DNA of 64,000 nucleotides from Polytrichum commune (GCA_950295325.1 OX485803.1:64803554-64867553); one strand, 5' to 3'. Numbered from the stretch's first letter, positions 1-12,029 are shown. Made by a program: numbers and translations. Notes: a model not told the origin generated them from the sequence alone.

Positions 1-675
1 ATTCAAAGGGAACAGCGTAGAATTGCCATCATATATTTTTTTGGAGTAGAAATATTATTGCATATTCATGTAGAGGACTTCATTACCTATCCATGGATAC
101 CAAGAATTCATTTTTTGGACTTCATATGAATTTTTGATAGCCAAAAAACCGAGACTATGTCCAAACTTCCAAAAAAATAATGACACACTCTTATAGTTTT
201 TCACTTATGATGTTTAGACTTGAAGTGTTGGATTCATTAGGTAGGAAGGGGTGTGTGTAACTTTTGAATATATTGGCGATTGACCATTGAGGTTGAACTT
301 AGTAATAGAATGTGAAGGCCTGTAAGGAGAGGCCACCATAAGTTACACAAGTATTTGTTAATACTTAAATTTATGTGCTTCATGGAATCAACAAGTGAAG
401 GTTCGTGTAGTAGTGTGGAATCAACGGCGAGGACTCGGTTCACACGAGGGAGATCATTGAAGAAAGGCGTAGCCAAGGCGACCGGGTGGATAGTGGAGAA
501 GGCTATACCCGAAGTTAAGGAATATAAGATAACATAGTGTGGGATTAGTCAAGTTGTGTATATTCCAAGGGTATATTGGAATCATACATTGAATTACCGA
601 AGGGGGATATTTTACGTGTCATTATAATTTTTCTACTCGGGCTGGGACGAAATCGAAGGGTGGGGATTTTTTGAT
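1..675 (+). repeat. Ty3/gypsy-type LTR copy, plus orientation
   Basis: This block recurs in inverted orientation at 4005-4435 (lacking about 250 internal bases) and in pieces at 2520-3240. Its 3' part (about 519-675) recurs directly at 1505-1640. The inner end, in the better copies, runs GGTGACATAA followed by TGGTGCGTCCGCCGGGA, which resembles the primer-binding region after plant Ty3/gypsy LTRs; in this copy the end is altered. The true 5' end may lie left of the window. Calling it an LTR is inference from copy structure and from the integrase fragment beside it. Confidence 0.65.
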
Positions 676-689
676 GACATCAGCGAAAG

Positions 690-1500
690 GGGAATACTAG
701 AAAGCGAAATCATTGGCTGTTTATTCCAATAATACCCATAGCCCCTTTTGAAAAATGGGTGTGGATTTAAGGGGACCCATTCTACCTACTAGTAGGAAGA
801 AGCGGAGGTATATCATCTTAGCAACGGACTACGCCATCAAGTGGGTGGAAGCTCGGGCCACCATCCGCTTCCTTCTTGTTTAAGCGGATCATGATGAGAT
901 TTGGATGGCCATTAAAGTTGGTCAGCGATAAAGGAACCCACTTCTTGAATGAAGTGATTTCGAACCTCACAGCAAGGTATGGCATCAAACATCGGAAGAC
1001 CACTCCTTATAATCTAAAAACCAATGGTCTCACAGAAAGAGCAAACGGAATAGTGGGCAATATCCTCACGAAGGTAGTCTCCGCCCACAAGACGGATTGG
1101 GATGAGAAATTACATTCCGCAGTTTACGCTGACAACACGTCCTACAAAACCACCACAGGAGGAAGTCCGTACTTCTTGCTCCAGAATGTGGAAACGGAAA
1201 ATAAGGTTGATGGGTTTCCGTAATGGTGAGAGAGGGGACTCTTTAGACAACCGCTTTGAGGAGAATTATTAGACGAAGCTCGAGGATAGTCCAGAAGAAG
1301 CATAAGCAGATTTTGACAAGAAGGTTCCAGCGGATAACGGAATCAAGGAAAGGCACAATGATACTCTTTTATGATAGCCGCTACCGGAATTTTCCAGGGA
1401 AATTGTACACTAGATGGATGGGGCCCTTTGTGCTAGATCTAATTCCTAAGTCCTTGCCAACCACCACCGTCCCCGCCTCTCCGGCTGACGCCATAATATA
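690..1500 (+). pseudogene. Ty3/gypsy integrase remnant (DDE core plus GPF tail)
   Basis: This is the 3' part of a retrotransposon pol gene; the enzyme would insert element cDNA into the genome. In one frame (from about 800) the peptide ATDYAIKWVEARA carries the first catalytic Asp (codon 827-829). A frameshift near 870-880 leads into RFGWPLKLVSDKGTHF with the second Asp (927-929) and GLTERANG with the catalytic Glu (1035-1037), a D-35-E spacing as in retroviral-type integrases. A further frame break near 1220 precedes FPGKLYTRWMGPF (about 1390-1430), matching the post-core region of plant gypsy integrases. Gag, protease, RT and RNase H are absent. The copy joins directly to a truncated LTR end at about 1505. 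It is non-functional. Confidence 0.85.
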
Positions 1501-1504
1501 AGAT

Positions 1505-2045
1505 GACATAGTGTGGGATTAGTCAAGTTGTGTATATTCCAAGGGTATATTGGATTCATACATTGAATTACCGAGGGAAAACTTTTCCACTCGCACTAAG
1601 ACGAAATCGAAGGGTGGGGAATTTTTGGTGACATAAATGGTGCGTCCGCCGGGAGACAAGCCTAGACCAGAAAGAAGTCTTGATAGGCGGTAGAAGAACA
1701 AGACTTGAAGATCAAATAAGGAAGTAGCACTCGAGTAAGGTGAGTTTTTATTTTAGTTATTTAAAGTAATGCAATTTCAATTAAGAAATGAGCGCGGCAA
1801 AGGTGATTACTAAACTTTTTTTGGGATGGCATAATAAGATCATCTTAATAGGACACGAATTAGTTCATTCAGAATTATAGAATAATCAAAATTTAGGAGA
1901 TCCAACTTTGACGCTCACTTCGGGGTAAGCGTTTAAGTTCTTAAATTAAGGGGTTATTGCTTTTGAGTTGTATTTTTAGAATGGTCATTGTATCCTATCA
2001 ATCACGGTCGAGTAGAAATTCTAATTTGCAGGGAGGTAGCTTAGA
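1505..2045 (+). repeat. Truncated LTR end plus leader of the gypsy element
   Basis: Bases 1505-1640 repeat the last 135 bases of the LTR. They end in GGTGACATAAATGGTGCG, followed by TCCGCCGGGAG and then a leader-like stretch to about 2045. The whole block is repeated in inverted orientation at 3600-4080. The order integrase, LTR end, leader is what a head-to-tail tandem of elements sharing one LTR would give after deletion. Confidence 0.6.
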
Positions 2046-2519
2046 AATGCCAAAAAACACACACGAAATGAACAAAATACGACCTCCAAAAAAATATAAA
2101 ATTATTCAACTATAATTAAAAATTAAAAATTAAAAAACTTAGAAAATTTAGAAATGTAGAAAAAATAATGCACCAATGTAAAAATTAATGCAAAAATTTA
2201 ATTATAAACAAAAAAAATTAAATTCATAGGAAATATAGGAATTAAATAAATATATATATATCTAAATTAATAAGAACTAAGAAAAAAATGAGTAAGTATA
2301 TTTTAATATGATCTTATGGTAGCATAATATTAAATCTTAATAATTTGAATCTTAATTTTGTTTATTAAATATTTCAAATAAACTACTCTTCCTTCTTTAT
2401 ATACATCCATCTATATTGACAGTCCGTATATATGGATATATAGGATAATTATTAAAACATAATATTTATTTCCGAATCATTATTGAAAAAATATTAAGTA
2501 CTTCCAACGAATATTGACA
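2046..2519. other. AT-rich spacer between inverted LTR blocks
   Basis: Very AT-rich, with runs of A and T and TATATA stretches. No gene or open frame is seen. It separates the plus-oriented from the minus-oriented retroelement blocks. Confidence 0.6.
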
Positions 2520-3240
2520 ATAAAATATGTAAGGTATACAACTGTGGATGAACATTCGTTTGTTTATTCCATGAAGCACATATGTTTAAGTATTAACAAA
2601 TACTTGTGTAATTTATGGTGGCCTCTCGTTTACAGGCCTTCACATTTCATTACTAAGTTCAACCTCAATGGTTAATCATCAATACATTCAAAAGTTACAC
2701 ACACCCCTTCCTACCTAATGAATTCAACACTTTAAGTCATAATTCTCGCAATTCTACGTTGTTCCCTTTCAATCTCCCGGCCGAAGCACCATTTATGTTA
2801 CCAAAAATTCCCCACCCTTCGATTTCGTCCTAGTCCGAGTGGAAAAGTTATAATGACACGTAAAAAATCTTCCCTCGGTAATTCAATGTATGAATCCAAT
2901 ATACCCTTGGAATATACACAACTTGACTAATCCCATACTATGTCATCTTATATTCCTTAACTTCGGATAACGTCACATCCTTAGCCTTCTCCAATGTCCA
3001 CCCGGTCGCCTTGGCTACGCCTGCCTTTAATGATTTCCCTCGTGTAAATCGAGTCCTCGCTGTTGATTCCACACTACTGCACGAACGTTCGCTTGTTGAT
3101 TCCATGAAGCACATAAGTTTTAGTATTAATAAATATTTGTGTAACTTATAGTGGCTTCTCCTTTACAGGGCTTCACATTCGATTACTAAGTTTAACTTCT
3201 ATGGTCAATAAAAAAATCCTCACCATGTATACTTTTAACA
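2520..3240 (-). repeat. Two gypsy LTR pieces joined through the primer-binding region
   Basis: On the minus strand an LTR body and end (3240 down to about 2805) is followed by TGGTGCTTCGGCCGGGAG and then at once by a second LTR start (2777 down to 2520, beginning ATTGAAAGGGAACAACG). The same LTR start is found at base 1 on the plus strand. The whole internal region is missing between the two LTRs. Confidence 0.6.
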
Positions 3241-3599
3241 TTATCGCCTATCTTAGGTGGTTTAAAATTTTGGAGGTATGGAAGAGAAACCTACAATCAA
3301 CTTAGATGAACAATCCCAAACAGGGGATGGCACGCTCGTGCGAGCTTGGAGGTTAGTGAGAGAATCACCTTCTCACATCCCTTTTCTACATCACATTTGC
3401 AACAATACCTCACGTGAGGGGCTTACCTTTTCTTGTGTATTATGTTAGAAATCGAGGTTTCACCCTTGAATTCCTCATACCATATCACAAGTTTAGGAAT
3501 TACCCTCTTCTTTGTTCAACGACAATAACGTGTAAAAAAAATCCTTTTTAAATTAGTTAAATTTTCAATTGGAAGAAAGTTGTTCACCTGAAGCAATTC
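3241..3599 (+). other. Retroelement spacer with a 56-codon open frame
   Basis: A small frame runs from ATG 3278 to TAG 3446-3448 (MEEKPTINLDEQSQTGDG at its start). I do not recognise it. It lies between LTR blocks, so a scrap of gag leader or chance are both possible. Nothing else is seen here. Confidence 0.2.
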
Positions 3600-4440
3600 G
3601 CTACCTTCCTGATGTTAGAATTTCCACTCGACCATGATTGATAGGACACAACGGCCACTCTACAAATGCAACTCAAAAGCAATAACCTTCTAGTTTAAGA
3701 ACTTAAACGCTCATCCCGAAGTGAGCGTCAAAGTTGGATCTCCTAAATTTTGATTATCCCATAACTCTTAATGAACTAATTCGTGTTCTATTAAGGTGAT
3801 CTTATTATGCCATTCCAAGAAAGGTTTAGTAATCACCTTCACCGCGCTCCTTCTTTAATTGAAATTGCATAACCTTAAATAACTAAAATGAAAAACACAC
3901 CTTACTCGAACGTTCCTTCCTTATTTGGTCTCCAACTTCTCGCTCTCCTACCGCCTTCCAAGACCTCCTCCTCGTCCACGCTCGTTTCCCGGCGGACGCA
4001 CCATTTATGTCACCCAAAGTTCGCCACCCTAAATTTCGTCCTAGTCCGAGTGGAAAATGTTGGAATGACACGTAGGAACTCCTTCTTGATATTTCAATGT
4101 ATAATTATTTCAACCAAAAGAGTGCGAGTATTTAAAAACACTTACCTCAATGGTCAATCACCAATACATTCAAAAGTTACACACACCCCTTCCTACCTAA
4201 TGAATCCAACACTTTAAGTCTAAACATCATAAATGAAAAACTATAAGAGTGTGTCACTATCTTTTTGGAAGTTTGGACATAGTCTCGGTTTTTTGGCTAT
4301 CAAAAATTCATACGAAGTCTAAAAAATAAGTTCTTGGTATCCATGGATAGGTAATGAAGTCCTCTACATGAATATGCAATAATATTTCTACTGCCAAAAA
4401 GTATATGGTGGCAATTCTACGCTGTTCCTTTTGAATCTGC
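3600..4440 (-). repeat. Gypsy leader and shortened LTR, minus orientation
   Basis: Reverse complement of 1505-2045 (leader, at 3600-4005) joined to the reverse complement of the 1-675 LTR (4005-4435), which here lacks roughly 250 internal bases. The primer-binding-like sequence is present at about 3985-4010. Together with 1-2045 it forms a large imperfect palindrome around the AT-rich centre. Confidence 0.65.
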
Positions 4441-4575
4441 ACTTTTTCACTACTTTTTGGAAGTTTGGACATAGTCTCGGTTTTTTGGCTATCAAAAATT
4501 CATATGAAGTCTAAAAAATGAGTTCTTGGTATCCATGGGTAGGTAATGAAGTCCTCTACATGAATATGCAATAAT
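4441..4575 (-). repeat. Direct duplication of an LTR segment
   Basis: Repeats about 4252-4390 in the same orientation with few differences, including GGACATAGTCTCGGTTTTTT and the CCATGG(A/G)TAGGTAATGAAG segment. It looks like a local tandem duplication or a second LTR fragment. Confidence 0.6.
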
Positions 4576-5419
4576 GAATGCCTTGAGTCTAAACCACATC
4601 TAATAATGTAAGGCTAATTTTCAAGACTAATTGATCTTAACTCTTCACTTTATAACCTCGCAAACCTACGTGCCTCTCTCTTACTCCACACACACATAAG
4701 TTCACCTACTTCCATAATGTAACTTTGTAAGTCCAACAAAACTAAATGTTCCCATAAGAGACTTTGCACATCCGCATAAGTATAAGGCTAATCAATGTAA
4801 ATCCAAGTATTCAAACAAAGTCATAAATTTAAATTTAAATCATTCACGCCCAACTATTACTAACAAGAGGTCAAGCCCTCTTCAAGGCCAACTAGCCTTG
4901 GCTCCTAACCTTACACCCATGCACACACACGTGCTCCTATCTTGCTTCCCACGCACCCACACTTATAACACGTGGGGTGCCAAGGAGCACGAAAGAAAGA
5001 AAGGATGAGTGAGGGAAGAACGAGGTCTTAAATAACAAAGAGGAGGAGAGGGCATGAGGTAAGGATAGGGTGAGAGGATTAGAGCCTCCAATCACAACCT
5101 CTTAACCTTCTCCTTCTAAGTAGGGATTCATCCCATTCACAACGCTCTTCCATTCCTAAACCAACAAGGTGGATCCTAATGTGGACATTTAATCCGCGGA
5201 TCCCTTCTCGCCTCACCTTACTCCATACTCACCTAGTCAAGGCATTACTTCATTGAACTTAAACCTTGAGACAATCACACAACACCCCCTAATGTCTAAA
5301 CTTAATCCACACCACACTTCATTCTTTTTATATTTTTGTGAATAATTAATAACCGTTAAAACATAACTTCTAATGGTCTCAAAGACTTAAGAACACATGT
5401 GAACACCATTTTGGGCTCA
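4576..5419. other. Non-genic stretch
   Basis: No coding region or recognised repeat seen. Purine-rich patches occur near 4985-5070. Confidence 0.4.
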
Positions 5420-6364
5420 CACCCCACTCCTACGATGGTTAGAAAAAGACCACCTCGGACACCACTCTAACACTTCTGCAACCACATGTAATACCACAAC
5501 ATTTGCCGATGACCTAGCCATCATCACATACAACCTATTAAACATACAACTACAAATGAACGAACTACAAAAAAATCTCGGAATGGGCATACCTAGATCT
5601 AAACCTAACTAAATGCGTCATCACAAGAAGTCCTAACAAATCCACTTAAACCAATTGTATTCAAAGCCTACATACAAGCTCAAAACATCCTATTAAAATA
5701 ATAAGCCCTTTCCTACCCTATCCCAACATGAAGCTTACACATAATTGGGCACACACATTGTCCCCTCACTCAAATGGAACCTACAAAGTAGATACAACGA
5801 TGGGAAAGGAAGAGAAAAAATCAAAGCAAACAACACATGACCTCACCATCCACCATTAAACAAGAAATTCACATCTTGAATACGGTCATCAAGCCATGCA
5901 TAGCCTATGCTTACTATGTAGTCCCTTTTTCTAAACCCGATATCCAGAAGCTCAATAATGTTTTTAGCAAACTCACCAAAGAGATCTGCAACATCCCCAA
6001 AAACACAACAAACATTCTCATCCACCTCTCTGTTGTTGACTTTGACATCAACACAACATCACTACTATGGGATTACATACATTGCATAGGCACATAAATA
6101 ATATTTGCAGTCAATAACCTTGGACAATTAGGGCTAATCTACACAGGGTTAGCCATACACATCACTACTAAATTTGGAGGATCACAACACCTCCCTAAAC
6201 TCGGCTATCAAGCATGTTCCAGATCACCCATCCCCCACATCATATTTTTACTAGAAAGAGAACACAAATTTCTCATAAATACCACCACTATAGGATCTCT
6301 AATAAAACAAACTCCAATTAAACTCATATGGAAACATGCGCCACAATGCGCCTTGCTCCCCACA

Positions 6365-6395
<31 letters not shown>

Positions 6396-6404
6396 ATAAA
6401 AATA

Positions 6405-6455
<51 letters not shown>

Positions 6456-8995
6456 ATGCCACCAAATACCTCAACAAACATTACTTGTATAGCATCACCA
6501 CTATCACCCAAATCCAAAACCCAACCACCCATCACATCCTATCCCCACAAGAATTCAAGATATCATGTAAAGCCGCTCCAAAGCTAATCAAAGAAGCCCA
6601 ACAAGCAAAAATATTATTCCCATCCCCAACACAAATGTTAACCACACCCCCACACAAGAACACACATATGCCTTAAACACCAATAATGAAAACCAACACA
6701 CTGGAAAACAAATGACTTTCATCACCAACACAAAAACCACCTCTCGCAAGGACAAATGGGGAGCTCAAGCCATCAGGAAATCCTACCTATGTCAATGGAG
6801 CACAACCTCAATCACCATTGAAGAAGAGTCCCAACTACTGAACATAGACAACATTGCCTTAGACCACAACCTACTTCTACTCCACAAATTTACACAAGGC
6901 ACCTACAATGAAAACACACTAGCCACCTATGAACCATGCATCAATTTATCCCAATGCAAAGACTAGAGATATGTCAGACCCCCCATCAAAGCCCCATACC
7001 TAGCCCTGATTATTAAAGAAAGCAACCCGGACAAAGACATCCACACATCCCAACCTACTATCCACATCCAAAAGCCTAACACGTACATATTTGACCACAC
7101 AAGAACATACATCGCCTCCATCCTACTCACAAGACTCCAATGGTTGCGGAAGAGGTTCACACAAAATAGAACACATCCTCTGGTCAACTTCCTCCAACCA
7201 CCCCCACAAGACTTTCCCACCAAAGTACTATGGCTAACTCAACGATACATCACAATCCTACCACCAAAAAAATGCAATTTCAACAACAACCACCCAACAC
7301 TCCACCCATCTATAATAAACATACTCATAGATGCCTACCAAATCACACACTTGTACTACTCCTCACCCCTTACATGCCCAACACAACTCACTCAATAACA
7401 CTTGCCACACAACCGCGATCTAATCTTCAACTCATTTGGGCTAACAAAATCCTCAAAATGGATGGGAGCATACAATCCAAACAATGACCTCCGCACTACA
7501 AAAAGAGTCCCCGGACTACCAAACATACTACGTGTAGAACTATATGTCCTATTCATCGCCCTCACCACCACAAAAGATCAACCACAAGACACCTTCGTAT
7601 TTACTGACAACCTTAATTACATTTATCTCATCAATAATCACATTTGCCACCCCTCATCCCAATACAATCACCCCGATAAATTACTTATCTCAACCATAGT
7701 CCACCAAATCCTATGGACCAAACACAATATAAGCAATACAAAAAATCAAAGCGCATATTGAAATCTTGGGCAACAAAATCATTGATCAAATGGCCAACAA
7801 GGGAACCACCCGCAACTAACCCGTCCCTACACCCCACATACATACAACACACACCACCTTATTGGCTCAACGGAATCCTAACAAGAGAACACCAAGGAGA
7901 AATTTGCAACCTCCAAACATACGCAAATGCACGCCACCACAAAAAGGACTCCAAATTGCCAAAGCTAAATTCGCCTACCAAGACAAATGGGTGTCTAATG
8001 AACTAATTGACCAAAACCCTCGAACCACTTTTGGAAAGCCCCAAGCATATTTGATTCACAAATCACATAAATATTAAAATTTTGATATGCCCAATATAAG
8101 GGAAACCACTAGAAAATATCTTCTGGCCACTAACACACCCCAAACCAAGCCTTGAAATTGACACTCTCCACTTGCACTCACCCTGACATAAAAGGCCTTC
8201 ACATAGCCCGGCACAACAATGCCGTACACCAAATAGTTCACACACTCCTATCCAACAAAAGCACCATATGTTATACCCTCGTCAATGTTGGCAACCGTCA
8301 CACTTGAGCCCCAAGATATCACAATCCCAAAATGGCTAATAAAATGCAAATGACCCTCCAACACATGCATATGCATGGCCCGGCTATGACTTGACATCCT
8401 AGGAGCCCCATAGATAGCCATACACCCATCACCCAAACCCATCAAACAACATACAATTCATAGATTTCACCTATTGTTGTGGTAGATTCCCCATCACTGC
8501 CATTCGAGCTGCCATTAGAGAAAGATCCAACAAATTAGACCCCCTCATGCAAACCATAAAAAACCACGGGTTGGAATGTTAACCCTCTTATCACCATCAC
8601 ATAGGGTGTACGTTGCATTATTCACAAACAATCACTAGAGGCACTAGACACCCTCAACATACACCCATGAGAAGTCAAAAAGCTTATGAAACACACACTA
8701 TCAAATAACCATAAAATACCTCACATACCTTGTCCTAGATAAAAGAAAGCTCGACAATAACCAAGCTCCAGTCAACCCGCCTCCATGAAACTCAAACAAC
8801 ATGACCAACCACACCAAAACCCACAAACTACACCCCATTCCCAAAACTATTACTTCATGGAGCCCACGATGGAGCCCACCTCCTGCAAGGTAGGAAGTAC
8901 TCCTACCTTGATGCCTCGTACAACAAGATCAAAGGTAAGGAAGAATGGGCTCCCATTCGAGTCGGTGCAAATAAAAAGTATTGTTTTTTTTACTT
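5420..8995 (+). pseudogene. LINE retrotransposon remnant: reverse transcriptase, RNase H and 3' tail
   Basis: A 5'-truncated, degenerate LINE. It starts inside the RT domain, with WLEKDHLGHHSNTS followed by the catalytic box TFADDLAIITYN (about 5490-5525). A frameshift precedes SEWAYLDLNLTKC, typical of the region after the FADD box. The frame from 5837 holds the RT thumb region (ILNTVIKPCIAYAYYVVPF). One frame runs through 6712-7761, broken by stops at 6964-6966 and 7396-7398, into an RNase H domain: LRVELYVLFIAL (Glu) and FVFTDNLNYIYLI (Asp). After another shift comes KIKAHIEILGNKIIDQMAN (about 7744-7803) with the last acidic residue. The C-terminal peptide YLTYLVLDKRKLDNN (about 8720-8760) recurs in three other LINE tails. 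It is clearly inactive. Confidence 0.8.
6368..6455. repeat. (TATG)n and (AAC)n microsatellites inside the LINE
   Basis: About six TATG units (6368-6394) and, after a short A-rich spacer, about 16 AAC units (6406-6455). They create poly-Gln, poly-Thr and poly-Asn frames that are not genes. Confidence 0.95.
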
Positions 8996-10498
8996 TTGTT
9001 TATTTATGAAACAAAATGGTATACAAAAACACGTATCATCATGATTTCTATGCTATTGCTAAAAACCTAAAGTCCTTCGGAAACAATGTTCAGAGACAGG
9101 TGAAGAACCCTCACAAACCTCATTACTCATGATGCGTAGTGGAAACAAGGATTGCAAGAGAAGAAATGTGGAACATGTGGTAAAGTTCAACAATACTATT
9201 ACCCTACAAGTGATGATCAATTGTTACGTCTTCGACGATGTCTAATTGATTGACATGGACACTAGATAAATGTGGACTAACAAGGGAGGGGTTGTGCGAA
9301 CTAGTGCCCAATTAGGGGTTCGATGGGATCGAAACTCCCCCCTCGTATGGGTGACAACTTCTACAATGTCATAATATCATTTTTGAAAAACTGTCATATT
9401 TCCCATGGTAAATTAGGTATGACATTTCATCGATTTGCATGATCTGTTGGTGTGGGAGGAGGACACACACACATACACCATCTTTCATTTGTGGCACACA
9501 TACCGTAAAACTTTCCCTTTATGACATAGGCACATTACTAAACTAACTTATGTGGTGCACGAAGTTATGTGTGTTTCCAAAGTGACACTTCCAACAACTT
9601 TTGCACTTTTAGGCCAGTTATGAGCCTTTAAAGCATTTCAGAAGATTCCAATAGATTTGCCACAATTTTGAGGAGTCTACAGAAAGAATCGTAAATTCAT
9701 AAATTCATTTATGACCTGCAGAAGATCACAAAGTCGTTTAAAGAAATGACCCTGCTGGTAATGAATGAGAGAGAGAGAGAGCAAAATCATCCTTAATTAT
9801 AACTTATGAGAGCCTCTATTGAATTAGGGCATTACTTTTTGTGGAACACTTCTTGCACTATCACGTTGAGTAGGTGATCTTAGATTAACCATCATGATTG
9901 ACCAAACTTGGTGTTCGTAAAGAGGTCTTACACCCTTTTCACACATCGACACGATGCACCAAAGTGGTGCTATTTTTGTGCTTAATGTCGCAAATAATTA
10001 ATCTTTTTTGGCATTAACTTAATGCATTATTGCACTTACTTGTCGACAAATTAAGCTTGAAAAATAAGAGTTGCCAAAAAACTTGTGTAATTTTTAAGCA
10101 TAACTTAACGTACAAGAGGATGAAGAAAAACATAATGTTGCCCACCTTGCAAATATAGAGGAGGGTTGAAAGTGGTATGTAGTTGGATGTAGTTTGGAGG
10201 GGGGCCATTATGTGGGGAGGGGTTCACCATCTATGCGGGCTACCCATAGGGCATGCAATAGGAAACTCATGAGAAAGAGAATTTTTTTTTAAAATAAAAT
10301 GAAAAAAGCAAAAAATGAGGAACAACTTGTCAATAGACTTGTCAACAACTTGACAATAGACTTTGACCAATAAAGGCAAAAGAAGTCCAAATAAAGAACT
10401 TTAAATTTCTGTAGGTCAAATACCGGCACATGCATAGGTCTAGAAGCAAATCTATAGTAAACTTGTAAATTGGAAACGTTTCTGATTTTCATATACTA
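8996..10498. other. Non-genic stretch
   Basis: No supported gene. A short (GA)7 run lies at about 9768-9781. The rest shows no structure I recognise. Confidence 0.4.
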
Positions 10499-10866
10499 AA
10501 CGAGGCATTTCGACTTTGCAACCGTTGGACCTGCTAAATTTCAATGGTCTGAGTCAAATTTCCTCCACTGGGAATACATTGTAGTTGAGTTTCATATGTG
10601 ATTCCTTGTTCATGATTACAGTTTCTGTGCAAATAGTTAAAATGTTACAACCTGTTGCACCCGATGAATGGGAGAACCAACCACTAGTTACAGATGAACT
10701 GGTAGAGTCGAAAATAACCGGTTGAAGTTCAAGACTTCGGGAAATCACCGATCATTTTAGAGGAATCTACGTGCTATAGAATAACCAAAATATCACAACA
10801 TGTAAGCTGTTGGACTTAGATACACTAGGATTTTGACCAATTATGCCCACCAATCTCCGCGGACAC
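10499..10866 (+). repeat. Dispersed repeat, copy 1 (second copy at 60518-61010)
   Basis: Shared landmarks in order are TTTGCAACCGTTGGA (CTCTGCAACCATTGGA in copy 2), AATAACCGGTTGAAGTT, ACCGATCATTTTAGAGGAATC and TATGCCCACCAATCTCC. No coding capacity is visible. Family unknown. Confidence 0.7.
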
Positions 10867-10956
10867 TGCTTGCAACATTACCTATGGTAGGCATTTCCTA
10901 GCTTAAAAGGCACACACCATGCGGAAATTAAGGGTTAATTCAATCTCTCCTTAGCA

Positions 10957-11163
10957 GTTCGAGATGACCCTAAACTACCGGGTGATGGTGAAGAGATACC
11001 CAAATCTCAAGGAAGACGTTGGCGGTTCAATTCCCGGCTATGAAATCTCCTCTCTACTTGACAGAATACTTGCTAGGTGGTCAATTGGCACATGTGCTTT
11101 GGCGCTGGCCTGCTTGCCTTTAGTCTCAAAAAAAATAATAAATAAAGTAAAATAAAATTCAAA
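10957..11163 (+). mobile_element. tRNA-derived SINE, A-tailed type
   Basis: The head begins near TTCGAGATGACCCTAAACTACC and holds a Pol III B-box-like GGTTCAATTCCCGG and an A-box-like TGATGGTGAAGAG. The body ends CTCTCTACTTGACAGAA, followed by a variable tail with an A-rich 3' end. It is flanked by 15-base direct repeats with one mismatch, AATCTCTCCTTAGCA (10942-10956) and AATCTCTCCTCAGCA (11164-11178), the mark of LINE-driven insertion. Confidence 0.8.
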
Positions 11164-11178
11164 AATCTCTCCTCAGCA

Positions 11179-11738
11179 TTCATCTTCCCTTCCCAATTTT
11201 GGTTTCATCAGTCTTGGTTCCCACAATAAGTAATGTCTAGTCTAACAATCTGTGTGCATATCCATCATTCCCAATTTCATTATACATCCAGCATTCACGG
11301 CTCCACATTACGCCATCAATTCTGATATTAATTTGTGACCTTTCATCAATTCCATTGTAACCAGAATCTTTTCGATGTAAATGTCCACCTTCCTCAAATC
11401 CACTCCGGTGGTGGAAGGCTATGCTAGGTTTTGTCATGTCTCACAAGACCTTCAACAACCCCTACACTAATGTGTGCAATTAGGTTGCCTTCACAAATAG
11501 GTTGTGCTCTCTACCTATGCAAATTACCTTGGGGTCAAAATTAGATCACAAACACTTTTAGTTTTGTTTCATCATCCGTATAGTAATTAACCAAATCACA
11601 AACATTTTTTAACTTTGTTTGTTCATCCGTGCAACAACCAAGTCACAAACACCTACAGCTTGTTTATTCGCCCATTTAGCAATTATAGTAACAAAACTAT
11701 CATTGTATTCAAAATGATGTGACGTGTCAATACATTAG
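11179..11738. other. Non-genic stretch
   Basis: No gene seen. It contains short internal repeats of the form CAAATCACAAACA...TTGTTT(G/A)TTCATCCGT at about 11540-11660. Confidence 0.35.
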
Positions 11739-11740
11739 TA

Positions 11741-12029
11741 CTCCCTCCGTCCCAAAATGATTGTCCGTGTTTCTAACTTTGGTGAGATTAAGGCCCGTTG
11801 ATCATTAACTGAGTAGTTGTAAGTATGACTCTAAAAAAAATAAAAAAAATAACACCTACTCAAAAACGCCCCCAGAAGTTGCAGTGTCAAAAGACTCCTT
11901 GATATAGAAAATTTAGCATGACAATATCCAACTTTGGGCCCCAAATTTCTAGGCGGACAAATAAACTAGACAATCATTTTGAAACAAAAAAATCCGGGAA
12001 ATAGAACAATCGTTTTGGGACGGAGGGAG
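11741..12029. mobile_element. Stowaway-type MITE (Tc1/mariner-derived)
   Basis: A 289-base non-coding element with ends CTCCCTCCGTCCCAAAATGA and, on the other strand, CTCCCTCCGTCCCAAAACGA, extending to about 26 paired bases. It is flanked by TA at 11739-11740 and 12030-12031. Both the CTCCCTCCGT end and the TA target duplication define Stowaway MITEs in plants. Confidence 0.95.

Noticed and set aside
6336-6676. Open frames with poly-Gln or poly-Thr runs
   Set aside because: They are the AAC microsatellite read in different frames inside the LINE remnant.
10957-11163. tRNA gene suggested by the GGTTCAATTCC B-box
   Set aside because: No cloverleaf can be closed; the sequence recurs with tails and target duplications, so it is a SINE.
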